Shown here: piece after piece, positions 36,423 through 45,867 of the stretch
Layout of the letters: each line of letters opens with the position of its first letter
How positions within the stretch are numbered: the stretch's first letter is position 1
Source of the DNA: Rhodobiaceae bacterium UBA4490
GTDB taxonomy: Bacteria; Pseudomonadota; Alphaproteobacteria; Parvibaculales; Parvibaculaceae
DNA: 64,000 nucleotides
Assembly (NCBI GenBank): GCA_002389665.1
Contig: DGNO01000003.1
Coordinates: forward strand, 124,001-188,000
Direction of reading: 5' to 3'
The notes under the pieces: generated by a model
Told to the model about the DNA's origin: nothing
Database searches by the model: none
Seen by the model: the letters and a program-made list of their open reading frames with translations, nothing else
Made by a program: the position numbers and the translations under genes

Positions 36423-36520
36423 AGGAGCACGCTCAAGAGGCGCGCTGAGGAAGACACGCCAAGAAAAGACCCGAGGAGATGCTTTTTCTCCACACGGAAT
36501 TACCGCAGTCTTTTGTTCAG

Positions 36521-36559
36521 CACGGCCAGGCTTTGTTATAGTCTGGCCGTGTTCTTTTT
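36521..36559 (+). terminator. Rho-independent terminator after podJ-like gene
   Basis: CACGGCCAG (36521-36529) pairs perfectly with CTGGCCGTG (36543-36551), followed by TTCTTTTT (36552-36559). It ends the podJ-like transcript 100 bp after the stop. Confidence 0.92.
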
Positions 36560-36622
36560 ACCTGCCGCCCGCCGCTGCCAAACGAGTATCAACCGGCTAC
36601 CTGTCCGAGAGACCGCCACGCA

Positions 36623-37546
36623 ATGCAGATTTACCTGCCCATAGCCGAGCTCTCCTTGAACATCTTTCTGCTGCTCGGCCTTGGCGGCGCTGTCGGGTTT
36701 CTTTCCGGGCTTTTCGGTGTGGGCGGCGGCTTTCTCATGACGCCGCTTTTGATCTTTATCGGCATTCCGCCCGCCGTTGCCGTTGCCACGCAGTCGAACC
36801 AGATCGTCGCCTCCTCCATTTCCGGGGTGCTGGCGCATTGGAAGCGGCAGACCGTGGATTTCAAGATGGGGCTCGTGCTGCTTGTCGGCGGTATTCTGGG
36901 TTCGGTCGGCGGCGTTTATCTTTTCAAGTATCTGCGCGAGATCGGCCAGGTCGATCTTCTAATTTCTTTTTCCTATATCGCCTTTCTCGGCATCATCGGC
37001 ACGCTGATGCTGGTGGAAAGTGTGCGCGCCATTCAAGCGGCACGCTCCGGCAAATCGCTTCCCGGGCGGCGGCCCGGCCAGCATAGCTGGGTGCACGGGC
37101 TGCCGTTCAAAATGCGCTTCCGCCGCTCGCGCCTTTATATCAGCGCCATTCCGCCTTTCCTGATCGGCGCAGGTGTCGGCACGCTAGTCGCCATCATGGG
37201 GGTCGGCGGCGGCTTCATCATGGTGCCTGCCATGATCTATCTTTTGAAAATGCCGACCAATGTGGTGATCGGCACATCGCTCTTTCAGATCATCTTCGTC
37301 ACCGGTCTCGTTACCGTTCTGCACTCGGTGGAAAACCAGACCGTGGATGTGATGCTCGCGCTTCTCCTGCTCATCGGCGGGGTGGTGGGCGCGCAATATG
37401 GCGCGCGGTTCGGCGCGAATATGCGCGGGGAACATTTGCGCGCGCTGCTCGGCCTCCTCGTGCTGCTGGTTTGCGCACGGCTCGGCTTCGACATGGTGGC
37501 AACACCGCAGGATCTTTTCTCGCTGGCACCGCAGGGGGCGAATTGA
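36623..37546 (+). CDS. Sulfite exporter TauE/SafE family membrane protein
   Basis: A 307-residue inner membrane protein with about eight transmembrane helices arranged as two related halves. Each half carries the family motif with a glycine-rich GVGGGF stretch followed by PxL or PxM and the sequence (A/G)T(S/Q)xxQI (VGGGFLMTPLL and VATQSNQI in the first half; VGGGFIMVPAM and IGTSLFQI in the second). TauE/SafE proteins export sulfite or other small sulfur anions. The stop overlaps the start of the TIGR02186 gene (TGATG), so the two are coupled, a common pair in alphaproteobacteria. Confidence 0.93.
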   Translation: MQIYLPIAELSLNIFLLLGLGGAVGFLSGLFGVGGGFLMTPLLIFIGIPPAVAVATQSNQIVASSISGVLAHWKRQTVDFKMGLVLLVGGILGSVGGVYLFKYLREIGQVDLLISFSYIAFLGIIGTLMLVESVRAIQAARSGKSLPGRRPGQHSWVHGLPFKMRFRRSRLYISAIPPFLIGAGVGTLVAIMGVGGGFIMVPAMIYLLKMPTNVVIGTSLFQIIFVTGLVTVLHSVENQTVDVMLALLLLIGGVVGAQYGARFGANMRGEHLRALLGLLVLLVCARLGFDMVATPQDLFSLAPQGAN

Positions 37547-38334
37547 TGCGCGCGCTTCTTTCCGTCCTCGCTCTTCTTTTTGCCATCGCGGTTTCCGGCG
37601 GCGCGGCCAAGGCCGGTCTCGTCACGGACCTTTCCCAGCATCAGGTGTCCATCCGCTCGAACTTCACCGGCACGGAGATTCTGATCTTCGGCGCCATCGA
37701 AGCCGATAGCGCCGCCAAGCCCGGCCAGAGCACCGATGTAGCCATCGTCGTCTCCGGCCCGCGGCGCGATGAAACCGTGCGCAAAAAAGAACGCGTCGCC
37801 GGTGTCTGGATCAATTACAACTCCGTCACCTTCGCGTCCGTGCCCGGGTTTTATGCCGTGGCGAGCACGCGGCCTTTCGAGACGATTGCAAGCGAACGGG
37901 TGCGGGCGATCGAGCAGATCGGCGCACACCATCTCACCTTCGGCAAACTGGTCGCCACCTCCATCGAAGGCACGCGCATTCCCCTCGATGTGGAAGAAGC
38001 GCGCGAATTTACCGATGCGCTGATCCGGCGCAAACGCGAGCAGGGGCTTTTCCATGAAGCGCCGGAAGGGGTGGCCTTTCTCTCCAACACGCTTTTCCGG
38101 ACCAGCATCGAAATTCCGGCAAACGTGCCCGTCGGGCTTTATACGGCCAAGGTCTATCTCATCCGCGACGGCAATGTGATCGATGCCATCTCCACCCCGC
38201 TTTTCATCGACAAGAGCGGCATGGAGCGGATCATCTTCCGCCTTGCCCATCGCGAGCCGCTGCTTTACGGAATTTTCGCGGTGATGCTGGCGACGTTCGC
38301 CGGTTGGACGGCGGCCCTGATTTACCGGGAATAG
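37546..38334 (+). CDS. TIGR02186 family membrane-anchored periplasmic protein
   Basis: A 262-residue protein with a signal peptide (1-23, ending AKA-G), a beta-rich periplasmic domain containing LSQHQVSIRSNFTGTEILIFGAI-type strands (positions ~28-50) and a C-terminal transmembrane helix (about 236-258). This is the layout of TIGR02186, found next to TauE/SafE transporters; the function is unknown. It overlaps the transporter gene by one base, so a joint function, for example a periplasmic accessory of the exporter, is a fair inference. Confidence 0.88.
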   Translation: MRALLSVLALLFAIAVSGGAAKAGLVTDLSQHQVSIRSNFTGTEILIFGAIEADSAAKPGQSTDVAIVVSGPRRDETVRKKERVAGVWINYNSVTFASVPGFYAVASTRPFETIASERVRAIEQIGAHHLTFGKLVATSIEGTRIPLDVEEAREFTDALIRRKREQGLFHEAPEGVAFLSNTLFRTSIEIPANVPVGLYTAKVYLIRDGNVIDAISTPLFIDKSGMERIIFRLAHREPLLYGIFAVMLATFAGWTAALIYRE

Positions 38335-38438
38335 GGGTTTTCCGGCGCTCGCGGCCTTTCAAGCAGGTGTGACGAGACGCGCCTTGCATGTGAACGGCCC
38401 CGATGCCATTTCAGGCCGGTATCACGAAAGGGACAAAA

Positions 38439-39221
38439 ATGGGCGGACTTGACGGCGGTTTCGGGATTGCAGCGCTTGGCGGGCTGATCAGCTTTCTTTC
38501 GCCCTGCGTTTTGCCGCTCGTGCCGGCCTATCTCTGCTTCATGGCCGGAACGACGCTGGAAGAGCTGACCAAGTCCCAGGAAAAAAGCGCAAGCGATCCT
38601 GCTCTCGCCCGCCAGCTCAACCGGCGGGTGCTGTTCGGCGCGCTGGGCTTCGTGCTCGGCTTTACCACGGTCTTCGTAGCGCTCGGCGCCTCGGCCTCAG
38701 CCATCAACCCCTTCATCCAGGCCAATAGAGTTATCCTCGGCCAGGTCGCAGGCTCGATCATCATTATCCTCGGCCTGCACTATATGGGCGTCTTCCGCTT
38801 CGCCTTTCTCGACCGGGACGTGCGCTTCATGCCGCAGATCGGCGGCGCGGGCGCCCCGGCCTATATGCAGATCGCCGCGCCCTATCTGATCGGCCTTGCC
38901 TTCGCCTTCGGCTGGACGCCTTGCATCGGGCCGATCCTGGCGACCATTCTGACCCTTGCCGCTTCCCAGGAAAGTCTCGGCTATGGCGTCGCGCTGCTGA
39001 CCACCTATTCGCTCGGCCTCGGCATTCCCTTCATTGCCGCAGCGCTTGGCGTGCGCGCCTTCCTCGCCTTCTCCGCCTCCTTCCGCAAGCACCTGCATAA
39101 GGTGGAAATCGCGGCGGGCGTCCTTCTGGTGGGGACCGGGGTCTTGATGGTGCTCGGCTCCTTCGAACTCATCGCGACCTATCTCATCAATACATTTCCC
39201 GCACTAGGGAAACTCGGCTAA
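38439..39221 (+). CDS. Cytochrome c biogenesis/thiol transporter CcdA-like protein
   Basis: A 260-residue DsbD-transmembrane type protein with six predicted helices. Cys23 in LSPCVLPL and Cys162 in GWTPCIGP are the redox-active pair that carries reducing power across the inner membrane to periplasmic thioredoxin-like partners. AAGGGA precedes ATG 38439; ATG 38403 is a less likely start. No thioredoxin partner gene is adjacent. It follows the TauE/TIGR02186 pair by about 100 bp on the same strand. Confidence 0.92.
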   Translation: MGGLDGGFGIAALGGLISFLSPCVLPLVPAYLCFMAGTTLEELTKSQEKSASDPALARQLNRRVLFGALGFVLGFTTVFVALGASASAINPFIQANRVILGQVAGSIIIILGLHYMGVFRFAFLDRDVRFMPQIGGAGAPAYMQIAAPYLIGLAFAFGWTPCIGPILATILTLAASQESLGYGVALLTTYSLGLGIPFIAAALGVRAFLAFSASFRKHLHKVEIAAGVLLVGTGVLMVLGSFELIATYLINTFPALGKLG

Positions 39222-39274
39222 AGGCAGTAGACTGCTCCTCGCAAGCCGCAAGGCTTCAGGATGGGAGCCCTTTC

Positions 39275-39805
39275 ATGTCGAGCAGCGAGAAGACTGCGCC
39301 TTCCGCCCCCGCCGTTCAGCCGGGAAAGAAAAAACCCCGCATCAAAGTGCCGGGCAGCGCCACGCTTTTGGGCTATGCCGGGCTCATTCCTTTTGCGGGC
39401 ACCGCGCTTATCGTCTGGCTTGCCTGGCCGAGCCCGGCGGCGCGCGACGCGCTCTTTGCGCTGCAGGCTTATGGCGCCGTCATACTTTCTTTTCTGGGCG
39501 GGGCGCGCTGGGGTCTTGCCATGGCCGGACACGGCTATGCAAGCGACACGGAAACCCGGCGGGAGCTGCGCATGGGACTCACCGCTGCCGTTCTTCCCTC
39601 CGTCATTGCCTGGCTTGCCTTACTGATGCCGCCGCTACAGGCGCTCAGCGTGCTTATCATCTGTTATGGCGGGCAATATCTGGCGGATATTCAAACGGTG
39701 AAAGCGGGCGATGCGCCGACCTGGTACCGGCTTTTGCGCACACCGCTGACGCTGCTTGCCATGGCGGCGATGCTGGCGGCGCTTGCCCGGCTCGTCATCG
39801 GCTAG
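39275..39805 (+). CDS. DUF3429 domain membrane protein
   Basis: A 176-residue protein with a basic, Lys/Pro-rich N-terminal tail (1-27) and four to five transmembrane helices. The segment FLGGARWG and the conserved GGQYLADIQ near residue 135 identify DUF3429, a family of unknown function common in proteobacteria. Its end is 4 bp from the convergent pdeM stop. No operon partner is obvious besides the ccdA-like gene 53 bp upstream. Confidence 0.85.
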   Translation: MSSSEKTAPSAPAVQPGKKKPRIKVPGSATLLGYAGLIPFAGTALIVWLAWPSPAARDALFALQAYGAVILSFLGGARWGLAMAGHGYASDTETRRELRMGLTAAVLPSVIAWLALLMPPLQALSVLIICYGGQYLADIQTVKAGDAPTWYRLLRTPLTLLAMAAMLAALARLVIG

Positions 39806-39809
39806 GCGC

Positions 39810-40532
39810 TTATCCCTTGCCGCTTCCCCCATCGGGCAAAAGCGTGCGGGCTTTGACGGGATGGATGCGCTCGGCGCCGATCATCCAGGCATGAAAATCG
39901 AGCCCCGCGAAAAGCGGCGCGAAGGCTGCATCTAGCACATTAAGCCCGCCCGTATAAGCGCCGAAAGAGGGCATGATGAGCCGTGTGCCGTCGCTTGCAA
40001 AACAGCGCCGCCTCAGCCTACGCCCGCGCACGCGCACCGCCGCGCAAGGGTGAAGATGTCCGGCGACCTCGCCCGTGGCCGGAGCCGCCTGCGGCTCATG
40101 GCGGAAGATGAGCGGTTTCATATCAACCGCGCTTTCCACTTGCCCCCCGAAAAAGGGCGGCGGGGCAGGGTCGTGATTGCCCTCGATCCAGATCCAGTCT
40201 GTGCTTGCCGCCAAGGCGCGGATGCGTTCCCGTGCGCCTTCCTCCATCCGGGCCAGTGCCTCGCCGTCATGGAAGCTATCGCCCAGCGCAATCACTTTTG
40301 AAGGGGCAAGCACCCGGCAGAGCCGCTCGAGCCGCGCCAGCGTTGCCGCCGTATCGTAAGGCGGCAGGAGCACGCCCTTGGCGGCAAAGGCCGAGCCTTT
40401 TTCGAAATGAAGATCGGCAACAATGAGCGTTTCCCGCTCGGGCCAATAAAGCGCGCCTTCGGGCAGCGGCTGGAGCTTTGCGCCCAGCACCTGCAAGCTG
40501 CCCGATTTTTGCTCTGCCGCCAGGTCAGACAA
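39810..40532 (-). CDS. pdeM: Ligase-associated DNA damage response endonuclease PdeM
   Basis: A 240-residue calcineurin-like metallophosphoesterase. The metal-binding motifs appear in order: ADLHFEKG, GDSFHDGE, GNHDP and GHLHP. This set and the length are those of PdeM, the phosphoesterase of the ligase-associated DNA damage response group. Its start overlaps the stop of the helicase gene by 8 bp, so it is translated from the same message. The other two usual members (an ATP-dependent DNA ligase and a metallo-beta-lactamase fold exonuclease) are not in this window. Confidence 0.92.
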   Translation of the reverse strand: MSDLAAEQKSGSLQVLGAKLQPLPEGALYWPERETLIVADLHFEKGSAFAAKGVLLPPYDTAATLARLERLCRVLAPSKVIALGDSFHDGEALARMEEGARERIRALAASTDWIWIEGNHDPAPPPFFGGQVESAVDMKPLIFRHEPQAAPATGEVAGHLHPCAAVRVRGRRLRRRCFASDGTRLIMPSFGAYTGGLNVLDAAFAPLFAGLDFHAWMIGAERIHPVKARTLLPDGGSGKG

Positions 40533-43053
40533 GCCGCGTCGCCTCTTCGATCAAATCATCCGCCGCTTCCGCCAGAAGCGCCTCGCTTGCCTCGCCATAA
40601 ACAGGTTCCTTGCCGATATCAAGGAGCGCGGGCACGGCGAGGGGGGAAACGCGCTCGAGCCGCTTCAAGCGGATGCGGCCTTTGATGCGGGACAGCATGG
40701 CAGCGACACGGGCGACATCGAGAAAGCCTGCCGCCGCATCCTCCCAGGTTGCTTCCAGCAGAATGTGATCCGGCTCATGCTCACGCAGCACGTCGTAAAT
40801 CAGGTCGGAGGAAAAGGTCACCTGCCGCCCGCTCTTTTCCTTGCCCGGAAAACGCCGCTCGATGAGGCCGGAAATGACGGCGCAATTGCGGAATGTGCGC
40901 TTCATCAGATTGGATTCGGCAAGCCAGTTCTCCAAATCATCGCCCAGCATGTCTTCATCGAACAAACCGGCAAGAGAAAGATCTCCGCGCTCGGCCATAA
41001 GCCCCACATCGCGCAAGCACCAGATGGCGAGTGAATATTCGGATGCCACGAACCCCAACGGGCGCGCCCCTGCCCGCTCCAGACGGCGCGTCAAAAGCAT
41101 GCCGAGCGTTTGATGGGCAAGGCGCCCTTCAAAGGGATAGCAAATGAAATAGAACTTATCGTTGCGCGGAAAGGTTTCGGCCAGAAGATCGTTGAGACCC
41201 GGCAGCTCCGAGCGCCATTCCTGAATGCGCAGCCATTCGGACACTTGATCCGGCAGATGTTTCCAGCTTGCAGGCTGGGAGAGCATGCGCCGCACTTCCT
41301 CGGCAAGATAAGTGGAAAGCGGAAACTTGCCGCCCGCATAAGAGGGAATGGCCGGGTTCTCGCTTTTCGAGCTTGTGACATAGGCTTCCGTTTCAACCAG
41401 CCCTTCGAAGCGCAGGATTTTGCCCGCAAAAAGAAACGTGTCGCCGGGGACAAGCTGCTCGATGAAATATTCCTCGATTTCCCCGAGCACGCGCCCGCCG
41501 CGCACCGGCGCACCGGCACTCGGGCGGCGGCGCACCAGACGCACTTTCAGCATCGGCGCTTCGACGATAGTGCCGACATTCATTCTATATTGCTGCGCAA
41601 GGCGGGGATGGGCGAGGCGGTAGCGCCGGTCCTGCTTGAAAATATTGTTGGGCCGCAGGCGCCTGTAGCGGTCATAGGTGCGCAGCGCGTAGCCGCCCGT
41701 TTCAACGAACGAAAGCACCTTGTCGAAACGCGCGCGGGTGAGATGCGCATAAGGGGCGGCGCTGCGCACTTCACCATAAAGTTCATCCGCATCGAAAGGA
41801 GCCGAGCAGGCCATGCCCATAATATGCTGGGCAAGTACATCGAGCGCGCCGCGCTTCGGCGCCATGCCGTCATGAACGCCCGCAAGAGCTGCCGCACGCG
41901 CCGCTTCGCATTCCAGCACCTCGAAGCGGTTGGCGGGGACAAGCAAGGCGCGGCTCGGATCGGAAAGGCGGTGATTGGCCCGCCCTATGCGCTGCAAGAG
42001 GCGGCTTGAGCCTTTCGGCGCGCCGACATTCAACACGAGGTCCACATCCCCCCAGTCGATGCCGAGATCGAGAGTGGAGGTGCAGACGACGGCCCGCAAA
42101 CTGCCTGCCGCCATCGCCGCTTCCACCTTGCGCCGCTGCTCAGTGGAGAGCGAGCCGTGATGGAGCGCGATGGGCAGATTGTCTTCATTGATGTACCAAA
42201 GATCGCGGAAGATGAACTCCGCTTGGGAGCGCGTGTTGACGAAAATCAGCACGGTCTTGTTCTTGCGGATTTCCTCGTAAATGGCGGGCAGCGCGTGACG
42301 CGCCGAATGGCCGGACCAGGGGATGCGCACCTCCGGCGTCAGTATGCCGATTTCCGGCACCGCGCCGCCCTCCCCTTTGACCAATGCGCTCAGCCGTTCT
42401 TCGCCCTCCACCTGCGGCACGAGATAGCGGCGCAGCTGATCGGGCTCGGCCACGGTCGCCGAGAGGCCGATGCGCCGCATGGCAGGGGCAAGCGCTGAAA
42501 GGCGGGCAAGATCGAGCGCCAGCAAATCCCCGCGCTTGGTATTGGCGAGCGCATGAAGCTCGTCCAGCACCACGCATTGCAGCGAAGAAAAAAGCCGGGG
42601 CGCATCTTCGTAAGACAGAAGCAGCGCCAGTTGCTCCGGCGTCGTCATCAAAATGTCGGGCGGATCGCGCCGCTGGCGCTGGCGGCGGTTCTGCGGCGTA
42701 TCGCCGGTGCGCGTTTCAAGGCGGATATCTAGGCCCATTTCCTCGATAGGAATTTCAAGGTTCCGCCGCACATCGACGGCAAGCGCCTTTAGCGGGGAGA
42801 TATAAAGCGTGTGAATGCCGCCGGGATGCGCGCCTTCCTCGGCAAGCTCGATCAGGCTGGCAAGGAAACCTGCCAGCGTCTTGCCCCCGCCGGTCGGTGC
42901 GATAAGCAGCGCCGATTGCCCGGCAAGGGCAAGCTCGGTCAGCTCGCGCTGATGGGCGCGCATCTGCCAGCCGCGCCGGGCAAACCAATTGCCGAAACGG
43001 GCAGGCAGCGGGCCGGCCGCATCCGCGGTGCTCTCAAAGGCGGGAGTCTTCAT
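40525..43053 (-). CDS. Ligase-associated DNA damage response DEXH helicase
   Basis: An 842-residue Lhr-type superfamily 2 helicase. Walker A is APTGGGKT near residue 48-55, the DEXH box is VLDELH, motif III is GLSATV, and motif VI is QRIGRANHR. The remainder carries the Lhr winged-helix and C-terminal domain seen in the ligase-associated helicases. ATG 43053 gives the normal family length; an open frame continues upstream without similarity. With PdeM it should unwind and process damaged DNA ends. Confidence 0.93.
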   Translation of the reverse strand: MKTPAFESTADAAGPLPARFGNWFARRGWQMRAHQRELTELALAGQSALLIAPTGGGKTLAGFLASLIELAEEGAHPGGIHTLYISPLKALAVDVRRNLEIPIEEMGLDIRLETRTGDTPQNRRQRQRRDPPDILMTTPEQLALLLSYEDAPRLFSSLQCVVLDELHALANTKRGDLLALDLARLSALAPAMRRIGLSATVAEPDQLRRYLVPQVEGEERLSALVKGEGGAVPEIGILTPEVRIPWSGHSARHALPAIYEEIRKNKTVLIFVNTRSQAEFIFRDLWYINEDNLPIALHHGSLSTEQRRKVEAAMAAGSLRAVVCTSTLDLGIDWGDVDLVLNVGAPKGSSRLLQRIGRANHRLSDPSRALLVPANRFEVLECEAARAAALAGVHDGMAPKRGALDVLAQHIMGMACSAPFDADELYGEVRSAAPYAHLTRARFDKVLSFVETGGYALRTYDRYRRLRPNNIFKQDRRYRLAHPRLAQQYRMNVGTIVEAPMLKVRLVRRRPSAGAPVRGGRVLGEIEEYFIEQLVPGDTFLFAGKILRFEGLVETEAYVTSSKSENPAIPSYAGGKFPLSTYLAEEVRRMLSQPASWKHLPDQVSEWLRIQEWRSELPGLNDLLAETFPRNDKFYFICYPFEGRLAHQTLGMLLTRRLERAGARPLGFVASEYSLAIWCLRDVGLMAERGDLSLAGLFDEDMLGDDLENWLAESNLMKRTFRNCAVISGLIERRFPGKEKSGRQVTFSSDLIYDVLREHEPDHILLEATWEDAAAGFLDVARVAAMLSRIKGRIRLKRLERVSPLAVPALLDIGKEPVYGEASEALLAEAADDLIEEATRLV

Positions 43054-43254
43054 GGCCTCAGTATAGCGGGCCGGGGCGCGGCAGAAACAGCGAAGGCGGG
43101 CTCTTTCCCCCTTTGCAAGCCTTGCAAAAAAACTGGCCGAATCCGGCCCGGCGCGCCAACATGGGGCCAATGCGGGCTTTGACCCAGCGCCAGCGGGCTC
43201 TAGATGCCCCGGCACGCAAAGCCAAAACCATACTGCCAGAGCCAAGGGGATATT

Positions 43255-44088
43255 ATGCCGGAAGAATGGATGAAGCTGTTTCAGGAAAACGCCGACGCGC
43301 TGATGCCGCTGGTGGTCGAACACGGGCTGAACCTGATCGGCGCCGTCGCCATTCTGATTATCGGGTTCTGGTTTGCCGGGCGGGCGCGGAACTGGACGGT
43401 GCGGGGTCTCGGGCGGATGCCGCGCTTCGACGACATGCTGAAAAACTTCTTCGGCGCCATTGTCCGCTATCTCGTCATCATCGTGACGGTACTTGCCGTG
43501 CTCGGCCAGTTCGGCATCGAGACGACGAGCCTCATCGCCGTGCTTGGCGCCGCAGGTCTCGCCGTCGGTCTTGCGCTGCAAGGCACGCTTTCCAATGTGG
43601 CGGCCGGGGTCATGCTTTTGATCTTCCGGCCCTTCCGTACCGGGCAATATGTAGAGGTCGGCGGCATCGCCGGCACCGTGAAAGAGCTCACGCTTTTCAC
43701 CACCGAGCTCAATACACCGGACAATGTGCAGATCATTGTGCCCAATTCCAGCGTCTGGGGTCAGGCGATCCGCAATTACAACGCTTATTCGACGCGGCGT
43801 GTGGACATCACTTTCGGCATTTCCTACGGCGATGACATCAACAAGGCGATGGACATCATCAAAGCGGAAATTGCAAAAGACGCGCGCATCCTCAAAGACC
43901 CCGAGCCCTTTATCGCAGTGCTGGGGCTCGGCGAAAGCTCGGTCGACATCGTCACCCGCTCCTGGACGGCAACGGGGGATTACTGGCCGGTCAAATTCGA
44001 CCTGACCAAGGCGGTGAAAGAAGAATTCGACCGCGGCGGGATCACCATCCCCTTCCCCTCGCGCACCGTTTACAACGCCGCCGATTAA
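43255..44088 (+). CDS. Mechanosensitive ion channel, MscS family
   Basis: A 277-residue small MscS channel with three transmembrane helices. The pore helix TM3 has the Gly/Ala-rich pattern (AVLGAAGLAVGLALQGTLSN) followed by the FRPFRTGQYVEVGG beta domain and the cytosolic vestibule with IVPNSSVWGQAI. It releases solutes on hypo-osmotic shock. AAGGGGA precedes ATG 43255. It is divergent from the helicase gene, with 201 bp between them, and is followed by a terminator. Confidence 0.95.
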   Translation: MPEEWMKLFQENADALMPLVVEHGLNLIGAVAILIIGFWFAGRARNWTVRGLGRMPRFDDMLKNFFGAIVRYLVIIVTVLAVLGQFGIETTSLIAVLGAAGLAVGLALQGTLSNVAAGVMLLIFRPFRTGQYVEVGGIAGTVKELTLFTTELNTPDNVQIIVPNSSVWGQAIRNYNAYSTRRVDITFGISYGDDINKAMDIIKAEIAKDARILKDPEPFIAVLGLGESSVDIVTRSWTATGDYWPVKFDLTKAVKEEFDRGGITIPFPSRTVYNAAD

Positions 44089-44102
44089 GGCGCCTCACAT
44101 CT

Positions 44103-44149
44103 GGCAGAAGCAGGGCCTGCCCATTGTAGCCTTGCTTCTGCCGGATTTT
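44103..44149 (+). terminator. Rho-independent terminator after MscS gene
   Basis: GGCAGAAGCA (44103-44112) pairs perfectly with TGCTTCTGCC (44133-44142), followed by GG and ATTTTA. The 20-base loop is long but the position 14 bp after the stop fits. Confidence 0.75.
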
Positions 44150-44205
44150 ATGGCCACCCTTTGGGCACGGCCATAAGGGCCAAAGGCTGAGGAGAGCGAC
44201 GCCCC

Positions 44206-44484
44206 ATGGACAAGATTTTCGGCGGACCCATTCTGCCTACTTTGATCAAGCTGATCCTCGCCTCCGTAGGGGTGGGCATCGTGCTTGCCATTTTCGGCAT
44301 CGAGCCCTGGCGGCTTTGGGAAGATTTTCTGGGCACGATCAGCCGGGTCTGGGAAATGGGCTTCAACCTCATCGACTGGTCGTTCACTTATTTTCTATTG
44401 GGCGCGGTGATCGTCCTTCCTATATGGCTTGTGGTACGGCTCTGGTCCGTCTTCGTGGAGAAAGAGTCGCAGCGCAAAGACTGA
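44206..44484 (+). CDS. DUF6460 family small membrane protein
   Basis: A 92-residue protein with two transmembrane helices (about 13-30 and 58-80). The N-terminal FGGPILPTLIKL, the GI-x-P-x2-L segment and the C-terminal LLGAVIVLPIWLVVRL are the pattern of DUF6460, an alphaproteobacterial family of unknown function. It is 18 bp upstream of the DUF427 gene and may share its message. Confidence 0.8.
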   Translation: MDKIFGGPILPTLIKLILASVGVGIVLAIFGIEPWRLWEDFLGTISRVWEMGFNLIDWSFTYFLLGAVIVLPIWLVVRLWSVFVEKESQRKD

Positions 44485-44502
44485 TATTGGAAGGACCATT
44501 CT

Positions 44503-44850
44503 ATGGCGACACCGGCTCCCATCAGCTTCACCCCCTACAAAGGCAAAGTCACCGTGCGCCATGGCGGCGAGGTGCTGGCCGCTTCCACAAATGCGCTGGT
44601 ACTGCATGAAACGGGCCTGCCGGACGTGTTCTACATTCCGCGCGCCGATGTGGCGATGGCGCTTTTCACCCGCTCGGACCGCGTGACCCATTGCCCGAAG
44701 AAAGGCGATGCGGCCCATTGGCATGCGGCGGCCGGCGACACGCAGATCGAAAATGCCGCCTGGTCTTATGAGACGCCGATCGCCCAGGCAGAGCCTATCA
44801 AGGAATATTTCGCCTTCTATCCCAACAAGACGGATATCGACGCGGAATAA
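44503..44850 (+). CDS. DUF427 domain protein
   Basis: A 115-residue protein of DUF427, a small beta-tent fold. Marker residues are VLHETGLPDVFYIPR, the CPKKGDAAHW segment around residue 67 and the AWSYETPI end. The family is widespread and sometimes annotated as a nucleotidyltransferase-like protein, without firm function. ATTGGAAGGA lies upstream of the ATG at 44503. It is complete and follows the DUF6460 gene closely. Confidence 0.92.
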   Translation: MATPAPISFTPYKGKVTVRHGGEVLAASTNALVLHETGLPDVFYIPRADVAMALFTRSDRVTHCPKKGDAAHWHAAAGDTQIENAAWSYETPIAQAEPIKEYFAFYPNKTDIDAE

Positions 44851-44966
44851 GCCTTCCGGGCGACGCCGCGTCCGCTGCGCCTTTCTCCGCAAACCTCACC
44901 AAAGGCTCGCCAAGCGCGGCTGAATTGCTATCTTCCTCCTCATAAGAACAGATCAGGGAGGATGAC

Positions 44967-45857
44967 ATGACATCCATGCTTCGCGACGGCCTGTTGAAAG
45001 GCAAACGCATTCTCGTCACTGGCGGGGGCACGGGCCTCGGCAAAGTCATGGCCGAGGATTTTCTGCGCCTCGGCGCCGACATCCATATTTGCGGGCGGCG
45101 CAAGGCGGTGCTCGATGAAACCGCCAAGGAACTGATGGACAAGCATGGGGGCAGTGTCAAAACCCATGCCTGCGACATCCGCGTGGCGGAAGCCGTCGAT
45201 GAAATGGTCGCCGATATCTGGGCGGACGGCCCCTTAAGCGGCCTCGTCAACAATGCGGCGGGCAATTTCATCAGCCCGACGAAAGACCTTTCCACCCGCG
45301 GCTTCGATGCCATCGCCAATATCGTTTTTCACGGCTCCTTCTATGTGACCCACTCCATCGGCAAGCGCTGGATCGAGGGCGGGCATAAAGGCTCAGTGAT
45401 TTCCATTCTCACCACCTGGGTGTGGAATGGCGGGCCTTACACGGTACCATCGGCCATGTCGAAAGCCGGTATCAATGTGATGACGCAGTCACTTGCCGCC
45501 GAATGGGGCCAATACGGCATCCGCCTCAACGCCATTGCCCCCGGCCCCTTCCCGACCGAAGGCGCCTGGGCGCGGCTCAGCCCCGGCGAAAGCGCGGAGG
45601 GCGATGCCTCGCGCCAGGGCATTCCCATGGGCCGCGTCGGCGAGATGCCGGAGCTTGCAAACCTTGCCTCATTCCTGATGGGGGATGGCTGCGAATATCT
45701 GACGGGGCAGACCATCGCCATCGACGGCGCGGCTTACAATGCAAGCGGCGGCAATTTCTATCCGCGCCTTTCCAAGGTCACGGATGAGGAATGGAAGCAG
45801 ATGCAGGAGATGATCCGCGGCGCGAACGACAAGGACAAAGCAAAGCGCAGCGTTTGA
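44967..45857 (+). CDS. SDR, 2,4-dienoyl-CoA reductase (DECR)-like
   Basis: A 296-residue SDR with TGGGTGLGK (18-26) and NNAAGNF. The classical YxxxK is replaced by VPSAMSKAG, and the segment LAAEWGQYGIRLNAIAPGP followed by T-x-GAW closely follows mitochondrial/peroxisomal 2,4-dienoyl-CoA reductases, in which Tyr, Ser and Lys are arranged differently. It would reduce 2,4-dienoyl-CoA with NADPH, needed for polyunsaturated or cis-even double-bond chains. AGGGAGG lies 5 bases before ATG 44967. Confidence 0.88.
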   Translation: MTSMLRDGLLKGKRILVTGGGTGLGKVMAEDFLRLGADIHICGRRKAVLDETAKELMDKHGGSVKTHACDIRVAEAVDEMVADIWADGPLSGLVNNAAGNFISPTKDLSTRGFDAIANIVFHGSFYVTHSIGKRWIEGGHKGSVISILTTWVWNGGPYTVPSAMSKAGINVMTQSLAAEWGQYGIRLNAIAPGPFPTEGAWARLSPGESAEGDASRQGIPMGRVGEMPELANLASFLMGDGCEYLTGQTIAIDGAAYNASGGNFYPRLSKVTDEEWKQMQEMIRGANDKDKAKRSV

Positions 45858-45867
45858 CCCTCACACC

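Noticed and set aside
43054..43647. Upstream extension of the helicase frame
   Set aside because: The added 198 residues have no helicase-like features, run over the MscS gene in the opposite direction and pass the good start at 43053.
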